DNA of 30,320 nt, taken from contig NZ_CAJTUX010000035.1 in NCBI RefSeq assembly GCF_910579365.1, positions 1 to 30,320 of the forward strand. Reading direction: 5' to 3'. The position numbers were made by a program, and so were the translations under genes. Origin of the DNA: an uncultured Oscillibacter sp. Its GTDB lineage: Bacteria; Bacillota; Clostridia; Oscillospirales; Oscillospiraceae. Below are positions 1 through 7,079 of the stretch, one piece after another. A model generated the notes under the pieces. The model saw only the letters and a list, made by a program, of their open reading frames with translations, searched no databases and was not told where the DNA came from. Each line of letters opens with the position of its first letter. Within the stretch, counting starts at the first letter, position 1.

Positions 1-168
1 GTCGGTGCACTCCACCATGGTGGGGTTGGTCTCATGGGTGCCCACCTGAATGGTGCTCAGGCCGCAGTAGCCGGTGTCCTGGCAGTGGTTGGCGCAGTTG
101 TTCACCGTGCACTTGATGCTCTGGTTGGGCGTGCAGGCGCAGCCGCCGTTGGTGCAGTCCTTGGTCAT
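1..168 (-). CDS. DUF1540 domain protein, C-terminus outside window
   Basis: The 56 visible N-terminal residues begin MTKDCTNGGCACTPNQ and continue with IKCTVNNCANHCQDTGYC and a TIQVGTHE segment. This fits the small Cys-rich DUF1540 domain of Firmicutes (pattern C-x-V-x-N-C, C, x-I-x-V-G). The start is supported by GGGAGGA at 177-183, eight bases before the ATG. The stop lies beyond the left edge. The function of DUF1540 proteins is not established; the regular cysteines suggest metal binding or a disulfide fold, which is inference. The region between this gene and the next terminator (169-403) shows no convincing gene or promoter. Confidence 0.85.
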   Translation of the reverse strand, partial: MTKDCTNGGCACTPNQSIKCTVNNCANHCQDTGYCGLSTIQVGTHETNPTMVECTD

Positions 169-403
169 GAGTTTGGTCCTCCCGCGTGAAGATTTTCAAG
201 GCGCCGGGGTCCGCCGTTCTTCCCCAGTGTGAAGAGGCCCCGACGCCGTCTCCACGTTTGATGAAAGCCCGCCGTTCCATCAGCGCTCTCCTAGTGTGCG
301 CTTTGACGTGGGGAGTATGCGCGGTTTGAGACGGTGAAAAAATTGGCATCAAACTTCAAAGGTGACGCGTTGGAACTAAGAGGGGCAAGGTCCTTTGCGC
401 GGC

Positions 404-431
404 AAAAAAGGGACCGCCTTTCGACGGTCCC
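404..431 (-). terminator. Intrinsic terminator of the Cys/His repeat gene
   Basis: A GGGACCG / CGGTCCC stem (410-416 with 425-431) is followed on the minus strand by a six-T run (A run at 404-409). It lies 29 bases past the stop codon of the upstream gene. Confidence 0.8.
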
Positions 432-459
432 GGAGCTGCTGGAAAACGGGGAAGGCGCT

Positions 460-1020
460 TTATTGGGCGGCGAGGCAGGAGCCGTCGCAGAACCCTGCTG
501 CATGGTCATAGCCGCAGTAAGGGACGCCGCCGTGGGAGTGCCGCCCGGTAAGGTTGCAGCCCTCCACAGTGCAAAGCGCGCGGCAGGAGCCGTCGCAGAA
601 GCCCGCCTCATGGTCATAGCCGCAGTAAGAGACGCCGCCATGGACATGCCGTCCGGCGAGGGCGCAGCCCTCCACAGTGCAAAGCGCGCGGCAGGAGCCG
701 TCGCAGAAGCCCGCCTCATGGTCATAGCCGCAGTAGGAGACGCCGCCATGGACATGCCGTCCGGCGAGGGCGCAGCCCTCCACGGCGCAAAGAGCGCGGC
801 AGTTGTTGTCGCAGACGCCGCTCTCGTGGTGATAGCCGCAGTAGGAGACGCCGCCGTGAACGTGCCGTCCGGCCGCCGCGCAGCCCTCCGCCTGGCAGAC
901 GGCGACCGCCCGCTGGACGCGCTGGCCGTGGCATCCGCCGCCGTGATGGCCGTGGGCGGAGACCGGCAGCGTCAGAAGGGCCAGAGCCAGAGCGCAGAGC
1001 AAAACCCGTTTGATTCGCAT
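460..1020 (-). CDS. Secreted Cys/His-rich protein with four 36-residue tandem repeats
   Basis: A 186-residue protein. Residues 1-22 form a signal peptide (MRIKRV, hydrophobic core, VSA). A His/Gly-rich stretch (HGHHGGGCHG) follows, then four contiguous 36-residue repeats at residues 42-77, 78-113, 114-149 and 150-185. Each repeat has Cys at repeat positions 1, 6, 20, 29 and 33 and His at 12, 14 and 24, around the motif GRHxHGG-x2-YCGYxH. The start was chosen for GGGGAGG about eight bases before ATG 1020; a longer reading to 1104 would bury the signal peptide. No named family is recognised. Similar GRHxHxG/YCGY proteins occur, as I recall, as hypothetical proteins in clostridia. Extracellular binding of metal or another ligand is inference. 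It has its own promoter and terminator. Confidence 0.85.
   Translation of the reverse strand: MRIKRVLLCALALALLTLPVSAHGHHGGGCHGQRVQRAVAVCQAEGCAAAGRHVHGGVSYCGYHHESGVCDNNCRALCAVEGCALAGRHVHGGVSYCGYDHEAGFCDGSCRALCTVEGCALAGRHVHGGVSYCGYDHEAGFCDGSCRALCTVEGCNLTGRHSHGGVPYCGYDHAAGFCDGSCLAAQ
466..897 (-). repeat. Four tandem 108-bp coding repeats
   Basis: The units are 790-897, 682-789, 574-681 and 466-573, read on the minus strand. The two central units differ at only 3 of 108 positions by direct comparison, while the outer units are more diverged. This is the pattern expected of recent duplication or gene conversion in the centre of an array. The repeat frame is kept throughout. Confidence 0.9.
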
Positions 1021-1060
1021 GATGGATACCTCCCCAAATTTTGCAAAGAAGCCTATTTTT

Positions 1061-1089
1061 ATGATAGCATGGGGAGGCCCCGCTGGCAA
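1061..1089 (-). promoter_or_regulatory. SigA-type promoter of the Cys/His repeat gene
   Basis: On the minus strand there is TTGCCA (1084-1089), a 17-base spacer and TATCAT (1061-1066), about 40 bases upstream of the start codon. The rest of the divergent interval (1021-1304) holds AT-rich sequence with several weak -10 candidates for htrA, such as TATACT at 1148-1153, but no clear -35. Confidence 0.6.
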
Positions 1090-1304
1090 GACCCAATCGT
1101 TCAAAATTTCTTTAAATCCCTTTCAGTAATTTTTAAGTTCTCCGGTCTATACTAAGGCCATGAACTCAAGAGAACGGCGGTCCCAAACGAGGAACGCCGC
1201 AGAATTCAAAAACCGGACAATCTCAGTTCACACGTTCGACACGATTTCCTGTTATCTTATCTTCTAAGAAAAGAAAAACCTGGATACATAATAAGGAGGA
1301 AGCC

Positions 1305-2678
1305 ATGATGTATAACGACGAGAACAATCTTTACAATTACACCTACCGCAAGGACGGCAGCGAGCTCTCCCACCAGCGGGAAACCGTCCGTCCCGGAGAA
1401 CAGCCCGGCCCCCAGGGGCCTGAATTGGAGAGGAAGCCTGTGAAGAAGAACCGCTTGGGCCTGAAAATTACCGCCCTGGCCCTGAGCTGCGCCCTGCTGG
1501 GCGGCGCGGCGGGAGGCGGGGCCGTGTGGGCCGTTTCCCGGACCGCCCAGAACGAAAGCGAGATCAACGTCTCCAGCCGCCCCGCCACGCAGGTGGCCCT
1601 CCGCACCGTGGACGGGAAGACCTCCCTCAGCGACGCGGAGGTCTACGCCGCCAACGTCAACAGCGTAGTATCCATCCGCACCTCCGCCACCGCCGGGTAT
1701 AACTTTTACGGCCAGCCGGTGCAGACGGCCTCCGCCGGGTCCGGCTTCGTGCTGAGCAAGGACGGCTACATTCTCACCAACTACCATGTGGTGAAGAACG
1801 CGGAGACCGTCACCGTCACCCTGTATAACGGCGACGAGTACGAGGCCAAATATATCGGCGGCGAGGAGGACTACGACATCGCCGTCATCAAGGTGGAGGC
1901 GGAGGACCTCCAGCCCGTCACCCTGGGAGACAGCTCGCTGCTGAACGTGGGGGACCACGTCTTGGCCATCGGCAACCCCCTGGGCGAGCTGACCTTCTCC
2001 ATGAGCGGCGGCATGGTCTCCTGCGTGGACCGGGCCATCAACGTGGATGGGACGCCCTTCAACATGATTCAGACGGACACCTCCATCAACCCCGGCAACT
2101 CCGGCGGCCCCCTCTTCAACCAGTACGGCGAGGTGGTGGGCATCGTCTCGGCCAAGTACTCGCAGTCCTCCAACGGCACCACGGTGGAGGGCCTGGGCTT
2201 CGCGATTCCCATGAACGACGTGTTCTCCATGGTGAAGGACATCATGACCAACGGCTATGTCTCCAACCGGGCGTACCTTGGCATCACGCCCCAGACCCTG
2301 ACCGAGGGTACGGCGGCCCAGTTCCACTATGACGTGACCGCCGGCGTATTCATCAACTACGTGGAGCCCGACAGCGCCGCCGACAAGGCGGGCCTCAGAA
2401 TGGGCGACGTGATTACCAAGGTGGACGGCACGGACATTAAAACCGTGGAGGACCTGAACCTGGCCAAGAAAAAGTACTCCGCCGGGGACACGGCCACGCT
2501 GGAGGTCTACCGCCCCGACGGGACCATTACCGTGGAAATCACCTGGGGCGCGGCCCCCAAGGAGGAGCAGGCCCAACAGCAGCAGACCCAGCAGAGCCAG
2601 AACAGCGGAAACGACCGCTACAGCTACGGAAACGGCGGCTACGACCCCTTTGACATGTTCCGGTACTTCTTCGGCTGA
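1305..2678 (+). CDS. HtrA/DegP-type membrane-anchored serine protease (S1C) with PDZ domain
   Basis: Envelope quality-control protease that degrades misfolded proteins at the outer face of the membrane. The 457 residues comprise a cytoplasmic N-tail (1-48), one membrane segment (about 52-76), a trypsin-like domain (about 105-310) and one PDZ domain (about 320-415). The Gln/Gly/Tyr-rich tail ends in DMFRYFFG. The catalytic triad is visible: His161 in TNYHVV, Asp191 in DYDIAVIK and Ser266 in GNSGGPL. AAGGAGG at 1293-1299 precedes two adjacent ATGs (1305 and 1308), so either may be the start. The architecture matches HtrA/YkdA/YyxA of bacilli. It appears monocistronic. Confidence 0.95.
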   Translation: MMYNDENNLYNYTYRKDGSELSHQRETVRPGEQPGPQGPELERKPVKKNRLGLKITALALSCALLGGAAGGGAVWAVSRTAQNESEINVSSRPATQVALRTVDGKTSLSDAEVYAANVNSVVSIRTSATAGYNFYGQPVQTASAGSGFVLSKDGYILTNYHVVKNAETVTVTLYNGDEYEAKYIGGEEDYDIAVIKVEAEDLQPVTLGDSSLLNVGDHVLAIGNPLGELTFSMSGGMVSCVDRAINVDGTPFNMIQTDTSINPGNSGGPLFNQYGEVVGIVSAKYSQSSNGTTVEGLGFAIPMNDVFSMVKDIMTNGYVSNRAYLGITPQTLTEGTAAQFHYDVTAGVFINYVEPDSAADKAGLRMGDVITKVDGTDIKTVEDLNLAKKKYSAGDTATLEVYRPDGTITVEITWGAAPKEEQAQQQQTQQSQNSGNDRYSYGNGGYDPFDMFRYFFG

Positions 2679-2754
2679 GAGAACCGGGGGGCCTGAAAGA
2701 AGGATACGTCCTCCCGCGCCTGGAGGCGGCTTCGCGGCAAGAGCTGCGGCAAGG

Positions 2755-2774
2755 CAAAAAAGCCGCCATGCGGC
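2755..2774 (-). terminator. Possible intrinsic terminator downstream of the HAD gene
   Basis: On the minus strand a short GCCGC / GCGGC hairpin (2762-2774) runs into seven Ts (A run 2755-2761). It sits about 115 bases beyond the HAD gene stop and may back up the hairpin at 2852-2881. Confidence 0.5.
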
Positions 2775-2851
2775 GGGCGGGGATGGTGTATATAGATGAG
2801 GCAGGGCGGGACTACCCGCCGGAATGGTGAAACGCCATATAGAAGCAAAGT

Positions 2852-2881
2852 GCGGGAGGGCCGGATGTCCGGGCCTCCCGC
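2852..2881 (-). terminator. Strong hairpin between convergent htrA and HAD genes
   Basis: An 8-bp stem (GCGGGAGG / CCTCCCGC), a G-G mismatch, a further CCGG / CCGG stem and an ATGT loop. It lies seven bases past the HAD stop. There is no clean T run on either side, so termination efficiency is uncertain. Confidence 0.5.
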
Positions 2882-2888
2882 GTCGTAT

Positions 2889-3539
2889 TCAGTTCCGTTT
2901 CCCTCGCTCCGGTATCCAGAGAAGCTCTTCAAAGCTCTTGATATACACGTCGCAAAACCCCCGCATTTCCGTCTCGTCGTGAGCAAAGAGCCCGTCGTGG
3001 ACCCCCACCACCCGCATTCCGGCGGCCCGGGCCCCCTGGCAGGCGGCGAGACTGTCGTCAAAAACCGTGCAGTCCTCCGACCGCACCCCCGCGGCCCGGG
3101 CGGCGGCCTGCCAGATGTCCGGCTTTCGCTTCTCCAGCCCCAGCTCCTGGGCGAAGCTGACCCGCTCGAAGTATTTCTCCAGCCCCAGGGCTCCCAGGGC
3201 CATGTGGCAGTGCTCCGGCACGCTGGAGGTCACCACGGCCATCCGCCGCCCCTCGGCCCGGCACTGCTTCAGATAAGCCCGGACGCCGGGCTTTACCGGC
3301 ACGCGGGCGTAGGAGTCCTCCGCCAGCTCCATCCACTCGGCCACGATCTCCTCACAGGACTCGGAGAGCTTGCAGAACTCCCGGGTGAACTTCGCCGCCA
3401 GGGGCAGGGGGACGTGGGCCACGCCCTCGTAATAGGCGTGGGTGTATTTCATCCCCCGGCGGGCCAGGAATTCCCGGTCCACCTTCTTCCAGATGCCGTT
3501 GGAGTCGGTAAGGACGCCGTCCATATCAAAGAAAAACAT
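2889..3539 (-). CDS. HAD-superfamily phosphatase, phosphoglucomutase/phosphatase-like
   Basis: A 216-residue haloacid-dehalogenase hydrolase. Motif I is DMDGVLTDS at the N-terminus (nucleophile and acid Asp), motif II is VVTSS, the motif III Lys is in KRKPD, and motif IV is VFDDS. A helical cap domain lies between motifs I and II. The family acts on phosphorylated small molecules such as sugar phosphates or phosphoglycolate; the substrate cannot be read from sequence. Start choice: AGGAG lies ten bases before ATG 3539 but only one base before the alternative ATG 3548. Either way the start overlaps the end of the upstream DNA glycosylase gene, indicating translational coupling. Confidence 0.88.
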   Translation of the reverse strand: MFFFDMDGVLTDSNGIWKKVDREFLARRGMKYTHAYYEGVAHVPLPLAAKFTREFCKLSESCEEIVAEWMELAEDSYARVPVKPGVRAYLKQCRAEGRRMAVVTSSVPEHCHMALGALGLEKYFERVSFAQELGLEKRKPDIWQAAARAAGVRSEDCTVFDDSLAACQGARAAGMRVVGVHDGLFAHDETEMRGFCDVYIKSFEELLWIPERGKRN

Positions 3540-4164
3540 GACGCTCATTCTCCTGTTCCAGCCGGAAGCGCCAGGGAAAATCCCGGGCCTCCTCCGCGTA
3601 ATCCACCCCGATCCGGGGGCCGGCGACGATGCGCTCCCGCTCTGGGGGGACGAAGGGGGGCAGGCCCGCGTCCTCCGGCGCGTCGCAGAGGAACAGCGTG
3701 TCCCCCGTCAAATCCAGCCCGTTCTCCGCCCGGGTCAGCCCCAGGGCCCGGCAGACCTTGCCGGGACCGTTGAGGAAGTTCTTTTGCCGGTAGGGCGTCA
3801 TGGGCTTGTCCCCATAGCGGCGGCGGGCCATGGACTCCGCCCCCGCCGCGGGCTGAAGGGCCCGGAGAAGGACGGCGGCCGGCTCGCCCTCAGGCTCCGT
3901 GACGAAATTCAGGCAGTGATACATGCCGTAAATAAGATAGATATACGCCGTTCCCGGCGGGGCGAAAAGGGTCTGCGTCCGGGCCGTGCGGCGGTAGTGG
4001 TAGGCGTGGCAGGCCTTGTCGCAGCGGCCCACGTAGGCCTCGGTCTCCACGATGCGCCCCGCCAGGGTCTCCCCGTCCAGGCGGCGGATCAGGTATTTGC
4101 CCAACAGCTTTTGCGCGGTTTCCACCGTGTCCTGGGCGTAGAATTCCCGGGAAAGCCTTGCCAT
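3526..4164 (-). CDS. 3-methyladenine (alkyladenine) DNA glycosylase, AAG/MPG family
   Basis: Base-excision repair enzyme that flips out and removes alkylated or deaminated purines. The 212 residues carry the family signature GRIVETEAYVG, then CHAYHYRRTART and YIYLIYGMYHCLN. By alignment to human AAG from memory, the catalytic Glu is E42, and Y44, H53 and Y76 occupy the positions of Y127, H136 and Y159 with identical spacing. Length is normal for bacterial members. A GAGGTGAGG site precedes ATG 4164. It is first in a two-gene unit with the HAD phosphatase; no functional link between the two is obvious. Confidence 0.94.
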   Translation of the reverse strand: MARLSREFYAQDTVETAQKLLGKYLIRRLDGETLAGRIVETEAYVGRCDKACHAYHYRRTARTQTLFAPPGTAYIYLIYGMYHCLNFVTEPEGEPAAVLLRALQPAAGAESMARRRYGDKPMTPYRQKNFLNGPGKVCRALGLTRAENGLDLTGDTLFLCDAPEDAGLPPFVPPERERIVAGPRIGVDYAEEARDFPWRFRLEQENERHVFL

Positions 4165-4218
4165 TTCCTCACCTCGGTGTTAAAATACAAATTTGCGCGG
4201 CCTTGCGTCCGCATCTTT

Positions 4219-4247
4219 ACTATATCACAGATCACAAAATGGAGCAA
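4219..4247 (-). promoter_or_regulatory. Promoter for the DNA glycosylase/HAD unit
   Basis: On the minus strand there is TTGCTC (4242-4247), a 17-base spacer and an extended -10, TGA-TATAGT (-10 hexamer 4219-4224). It lies in the narrow divergent gap and reaches nearly to the start of the DMT transporter gene. The plus-strand promoter for that transporter is unclear. Confidence 0.5.
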
Positions 4248-4252
4248 GGGAA

Positions 4253-5161
4253 ATGAAAGTCAACAGAGTTCGTCAAAATGTCCTGCCGCTGTTCACAGCC
4301 CTGATCTGGGGCACCGCCTTTGTGGCGCAGAGCGTGGGCGCGGAGTATATGGGACCCTTTACCTTCAACACCGCCAGGGCGGTGATCGCCTTCTTCTTCC
4401 TGCTGTGCCTCTGCGGCCTCCGGGGGCTTTACCGCCGCAAAACGGGCGGCGCGTCCCCCGCCGGGTCCCGGCGGGACCTGCTTCTGGGGGGCCTTTGCTG
4501 CGGCGCGGCGCTGGCGGTGGCCAGCTTTTTCCAGCAGAAGGGACTGGAGACCACCACCCCCGGCAAGGCGGGCTTCATCACGGCGCTGTACATCGTGCTG
4601 GTGCCCCTGGCGGGGCTGCTCTTTGGGAAAAAGGCGCCCCGGGCCGTGTGGCTGGGGGTGATGCTGGCGGTGGCGGGGCTGTACTGCCTCTGCGTCACGG
4701 AGAGCTTTTCCATCACAGGTGGGGATTTCTACGTGCTGGTCTGCGCCTTCTGCTTCACGGTGCAGATTCTGGCGGTGGACCACTTCACCAACAAGGTGGA
4801 CGGCGTGGCCCTGTCCTGCGCCCAGTTTTTGGTCATGACCCTGTTCTCCGCCGCCGGGGCGCTGACGGAGACCCTGCCGCCCCTGGAGCTTTTGCCCCAG
4901 TGCCTGGGGCCGGTGCTGTATGTGGGCGTGTTCTCCAGCGGCGTGGCGTACACCCTTCAGATTCTGGCCCAGAAGGACTCGGACCCGGCGGTGGTCTCGC
5001 TGCTGATGAGCATGGAGTCCGTCTTCGCCGCCGTGGCCGGGGCGCTGATTCTGGGGAACCGGATGAGCGGCCGGGAGTATCTGGGCTGTGCCCTGATGCT
5101 GGCGGCGGTGGTGCTGGCGCAGCTGCCCTTCCCCCTGCGGAGGCGGACGGAGGCGGCCTGA
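4253..5161 (+). CDS. DMT-superfamily (EamA) permease
   Basis: A 302-residue integral membrane protein with about ten hydrophobic segments, arranged as two EamA repeats (about 8-145 and 160-295). Characteristic features are PLFTALIWGTAFVAQS at the N-terminus, the GLETTTPGKAGFITALYIVLVP segment ending the first repeat, and SLLMSMESVFAAVAGALILG in the second. Members export amino acids or other metabolites, but the substrate is unknown. The start is ATG 4253 with GGAG eight bases upstream; an in-frame extension to 4193 would remove the hydrophobic N-terminus and lacks a ribosome site. No terminator is evident before the next promoter at 5172. Confidence 0.93.
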   Translation: MKVNRVRQNVLPLFTALIWGTAFVAQSVGAEYMGPFTFNTARAVIAFFFLLCLCGLRGLYRRKTGGASPAGSRRDLLLGGLCCGAALAVASFFQQKGLETTTPGKAGFITALYIVLVPLAGLLFGKKAPRAVWLGVMLAVAGLYCLCVTESFSITGGDFYVLVCAFCFTVQILAVDHFTNKVDGVALSCAQFLVMTLFSAAGALTETLPPLELLPQCLGPVLYVGVFSSGVAYTLQILAQKDSDPAVVSLLMSMESVFAAVAGALILGNRMSGREYLGCALMLAAVVLAQLPFPLRRRTEAA

Positions 5162-5171
5162 GATTTGGCGA

Positions 5172-5200
5172 TGGACAAGCGGTTTAAGCTATGCTATAAT
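5172..5200 (+). promoter_or_regulatory. Near-consensus SigA promoter for the tagA-like/tmk-like pair
   Basis: TGGACA (5172-5177), a 17-base spacer and TATAAT (5195-5200) with an extended TGC before the -10. A second TATAAT at 5207-5212 has a poor -35. The TTG start of the glycosyltransferase follows 50 bases downstream. Confidence 0.8.
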
Positions 5201-5249
5201 GGCCGTATAATGGTAATGATATGCTTATCTGCCCAAATGAGGTGATGGT

Positions 5250-5969
5250 TTGCGAATCAACGTGCTTGGCGTGGGCTTTGACAACGTAACCATGGACGAG
5301 GCCCTGGACCGGGGCATGGAGCTGCTCCGCAGCCCCGGCGTCCATTATGTGGTCACGCCCAACCCGGAGATCGTGGAGCTCTGCCGGGAAAATCTCGCCG
5401 CCCGGCAGGCGGTGAACGAGGCGGACCTGGTGCTGCCCGACGGCATCGGCGTGGTCAAGGGCGCGCGGATGCTGGGAACGCCCCTGAAGGAGAAGGTGCC
5501 CGGCATCGAGTTTGCCTCCGGGCTGATGGAGCGCATGGCCCGGGAGGGGATGTCCCTCTATCTCCTGGGGGCCAAGCCCGGCGTGGCGGAGCTGGCCGGA
5601 AAGCGGCTGGCGGAGCGGTATCCCGGACTGCGGATCGCCGGGACCCGGGACGGCTATTTTCAGGAGGACGCCCCCGTGGTCCAGGATATCCGGGAGAGCG
5701 GGGCGGACTGCGTGTTCGTCTGCCTGGGGGCCCCGAAGCAGGAGCTCTGGATGGCCAAGCACGGCGAGGCCGCGGGAGCGCGCCTCCTCTGCGGCCTGGG
5801 CGGCAGCCTGGATGTCTTCGCCGGAGTGGTGGAGCGGGCCCCCAAATTCTGGTCCGACCATGGGCTGGAGTGGTTTTACCGTCTGTGCAAGGACCCCCGG
5901 AGGGCCCGGCGGATGGTGAAGCTGCCGCTGTTCCTGGTCCATGTGGAGAGGGAGAAGCGGCGGAGATGA
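5250..5969 (+). CDS. WecG/TagA/CpsF-family glycosyltransferase (GT26)
   Basis: Family members transfer an N-acetylmannosamine or related sugar onto a prenyl-diphosphate-linked sugar at the inner membrane face, early in wall teichoic acid or surface polysaccharide synthesis. The 239 residues contain VVTPNPEIV (T36, N38), VLPDGIGVV (D64, the proposed catalytic base position of TagA) and the C-terminal signature CVFVCLGAPKQELWMAKH. A basic C-terminal tail (RRARRMVKLPLFLVHVEREKRRR region) fits the membrane-binding appendage of TagA. The start is TTG 5250 after a GAGGTGA site; no in-frame ATG fits. Its stop overlaps the next start (ATGA). No other teichoic acid genes are visible, so the acceptor is uncertain. 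Confidence 0.92.
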   Translation: MRINVLGVGFDNVTMDEALDRGMELLRSPGVHYVVTPNPEIVELCRENLAARQAVNEADLVLPDGIGVVKGARMLGTPLKEKVPGIEFASGLMERMAREGMSLYLLGAKPGVAELAGKRLAERYPGLRIAGTRDGYFQEDAPVVQDIRESGADCVFVCLGAPKQELWMAKHGEAAGARLLCGLGGSLDVFAGVVERAPKFWSDHGLEWFYRLCKDPRRARRMVKLPLFLVHVEREKRRR

Positions 5970-6637
5970 GGGGAAGGCTGATCGTGCTGGAGGGCACCGA
6001 CGGCTCCGGCAAGGCCACCCAGGCGGGGCTGCTTCTGCGGAGCCTGGAGGAGGCGGGGGTTCCCTGCCGGGAGATTGACTTTCCCCGGTATGGCAACCCC
6101 TTCGCCGAGCCCGCGAATCTGTATCTCCACGGCGCGCTGGGGGGGAAGCCCGGCGATGTCAATGCCTGCGCCGCGTCCGTCATGTTCGCGGTGGACCGCT
6201 TTGCCTCCTATAAGGAGGACTGGGGCCGGTTTTATGAGTCCGGCGGCGTGATTGTGGCCAACCGCTACACCACGTCCAACGCCGTTCACCAGGCCTCCAA
6301 GCTGCCGCCGGAGGAACGGCAGGCCTTTTTGGACTGGCTCTTTGATCTGGAGTACCGCCGTCTGGGACTGCCGGAGCCGGATCTGGTGCTGTACCTGGAC
6401 ATGCCCACGGAGGCGGCGGGCCGGCTGATGCGCCGCCGGGAGCGGGAGACGAATACCCAGGCCGACATCCACGAGCAGGACGCCGCCTATCTCCGCCTCT
6501 GCCGGGAGAGCGCCCGGGAAATCGGAGCGGCCCAGGGCTGGACGGTGATAAACTGCGCCGCCGGCGGCGCTCCCCGGACGCCGGAGGACATCCACGCCGA
6601 GGTAGCCGCCCTGGTGCGGGACTGCCTGTCCCAATGA
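5966..6637 (+). CDS. Thymidylate-kinase-like deoxynucleotide kinase
   Basis: A P-loop kinase of 223 residues resembling dTMP kinase, which makes dTDP for DNA synthesis. The P-loop is GTDGSGKAT (10-18) with Lys16. AVDRFASYKEDW corresponds to the nucleoside-binding DR motif, and LDMPTEAAGRLMRRR leads into the LID region. The usual DRY motif reads NRYTTSN (N99-R100), an Asp-to-Asn change. Ala follows the P-loop Lys where Ser/Thr is usual in P-loop kinases. As I recall, the DVNA/YTTSN form is typical of a clostridial subgroup. The start overlaps the previous stop by ATGA, so translation is coupled. Substrate preference is not proven by sequence. Confidence 0.85.
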   Translation: MRGRLIVLEGTDGSGKATQAGLLLRSLEEAGVPCREIDFPRYGNPFAEPANLYLHGALGGKPGDVNACAASVMFAVDRFASYKEDWGRFYESGGVIVANRYTTSNAVHQASKLPPEERQAFLDWLFDLEYRRLGLPEPDLVLYLDMPTEAAGRLMRRRERETNTQADIHEQDAAYLRLCRESAREIGAAQGWTVINCAAGGAPRTPEDIHAEVAALVRDCLSQ

Positions 6638-6649
6638 GGGCGCGGCAAA

Positions 6650-6669
6650 GGCGGGACCCGCGTCCCGCC
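6650..6669. terminator. Hairpin between convergent kinase and Cys-rich genes
   Basis: A perfect 8-bp stem, GGCGGGAC / GTCCCGCC, with a four-base loop. It lies 12 bases after the kinase stop and 12 bases after the Cys-rich gene stop. T runs are absent on both sides, so it may be a weak bidirectional terminator. Confidence 0.5.
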
Positions 6670-6681
6670 CCGCCGGAGAAT

Positions 6682-6942
6682 TCAGCAGCAGGTATCGTTG
6701 CACCCGCAGCTGCATCCGTTGTTGCAGCCGCAGCTGCAATTGCACCCGCAGCCGCAGTTGCACCCGCAGCCGTTGCCGCAGCCGCAGTTGCAGCCATTGT
6801 TGCAGCCATTGTTGCAGCCGCAGTTCCAGTTGCTGCCGCCCCAGCCCCAGCTGTTGCCGCCGCCGCAGCCGCAGCAGCAGAACAGGATGATGATCAGGAC
6901 GATCCACAGGCACCCGTTGTCGTTTCCGTTGTTAAAACACAT
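6682..6942 (-). CDS. Cys-rich low-complexity membrane microprotein
   Basis: 86 residues, 25 of them Cys. Residues 12-25 are hydrophobic (LWIVLIIILFCC), suggesting one membrane segment. Residues 26-40 are Gly/Trp/Asn-rich. Residues 41-86 are almost only Cys, Gly and Asn in CGC, CNC and NNGC steps (19 Cys in 46 residues). A good ribosome site (GAGAGGTGA) precedes ATG 6942, and the reading frame is uninterrupted. Proteins of this type in clostridia are often labelled 'chorion class high-cysteine protein', a similarity of composition rather than a function. Metal binding, cross-linking at the cell surface or a spore-layer role are all guesses. Confidence 0.75.
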   Translation of the reverse strand: MCFNNGNDNGCLWIVLIIILFCCCGCGGGNSWGWGGSNWNCGCNNGCNNGCNCGCGNGCGCNCGCGCNCSCGCNNGCSCGCNDTCC

Positions 6943-7079
6943 ATGCAGTCACCTCTCTTGGATTTGAGATATTCTATGCTGCCGGCCCGCGCCGGGAGCC
7001 TGACCTTTTGAAATTCATCCTGTCCTTTTTTCACGGGGGATTTTCAAAGGAGCGCGCCACGCGCAAGGAGGTTTTCAAG

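Noticed and set aside
466..897. Regularly spaced repeats that could suggest a CRISPR-like array
   Set aside because: The 108-bp units are contiguous without spacers, keep one reading frame, and encode 36-residue protein repeats behind a signal peptide.
3442..5187. Long open frame antisense/out of frame across the glycosylase and transporter genes
   Set aside because: It crosses both gene starts, lacks a ribosome site and any recognisable motif, and overlaps two genes with clear families. High GC explains the missing stops.
6634..7011. Ala/Val- or Pro/Gln-repeat proteins on the plus strand opposite the Cys-rich gene
   Set aside because: They are mirror products of the TGC/GGC-type codon repeats. 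The minus strand has the ribosome site, a membrane segment and a sensible stop.
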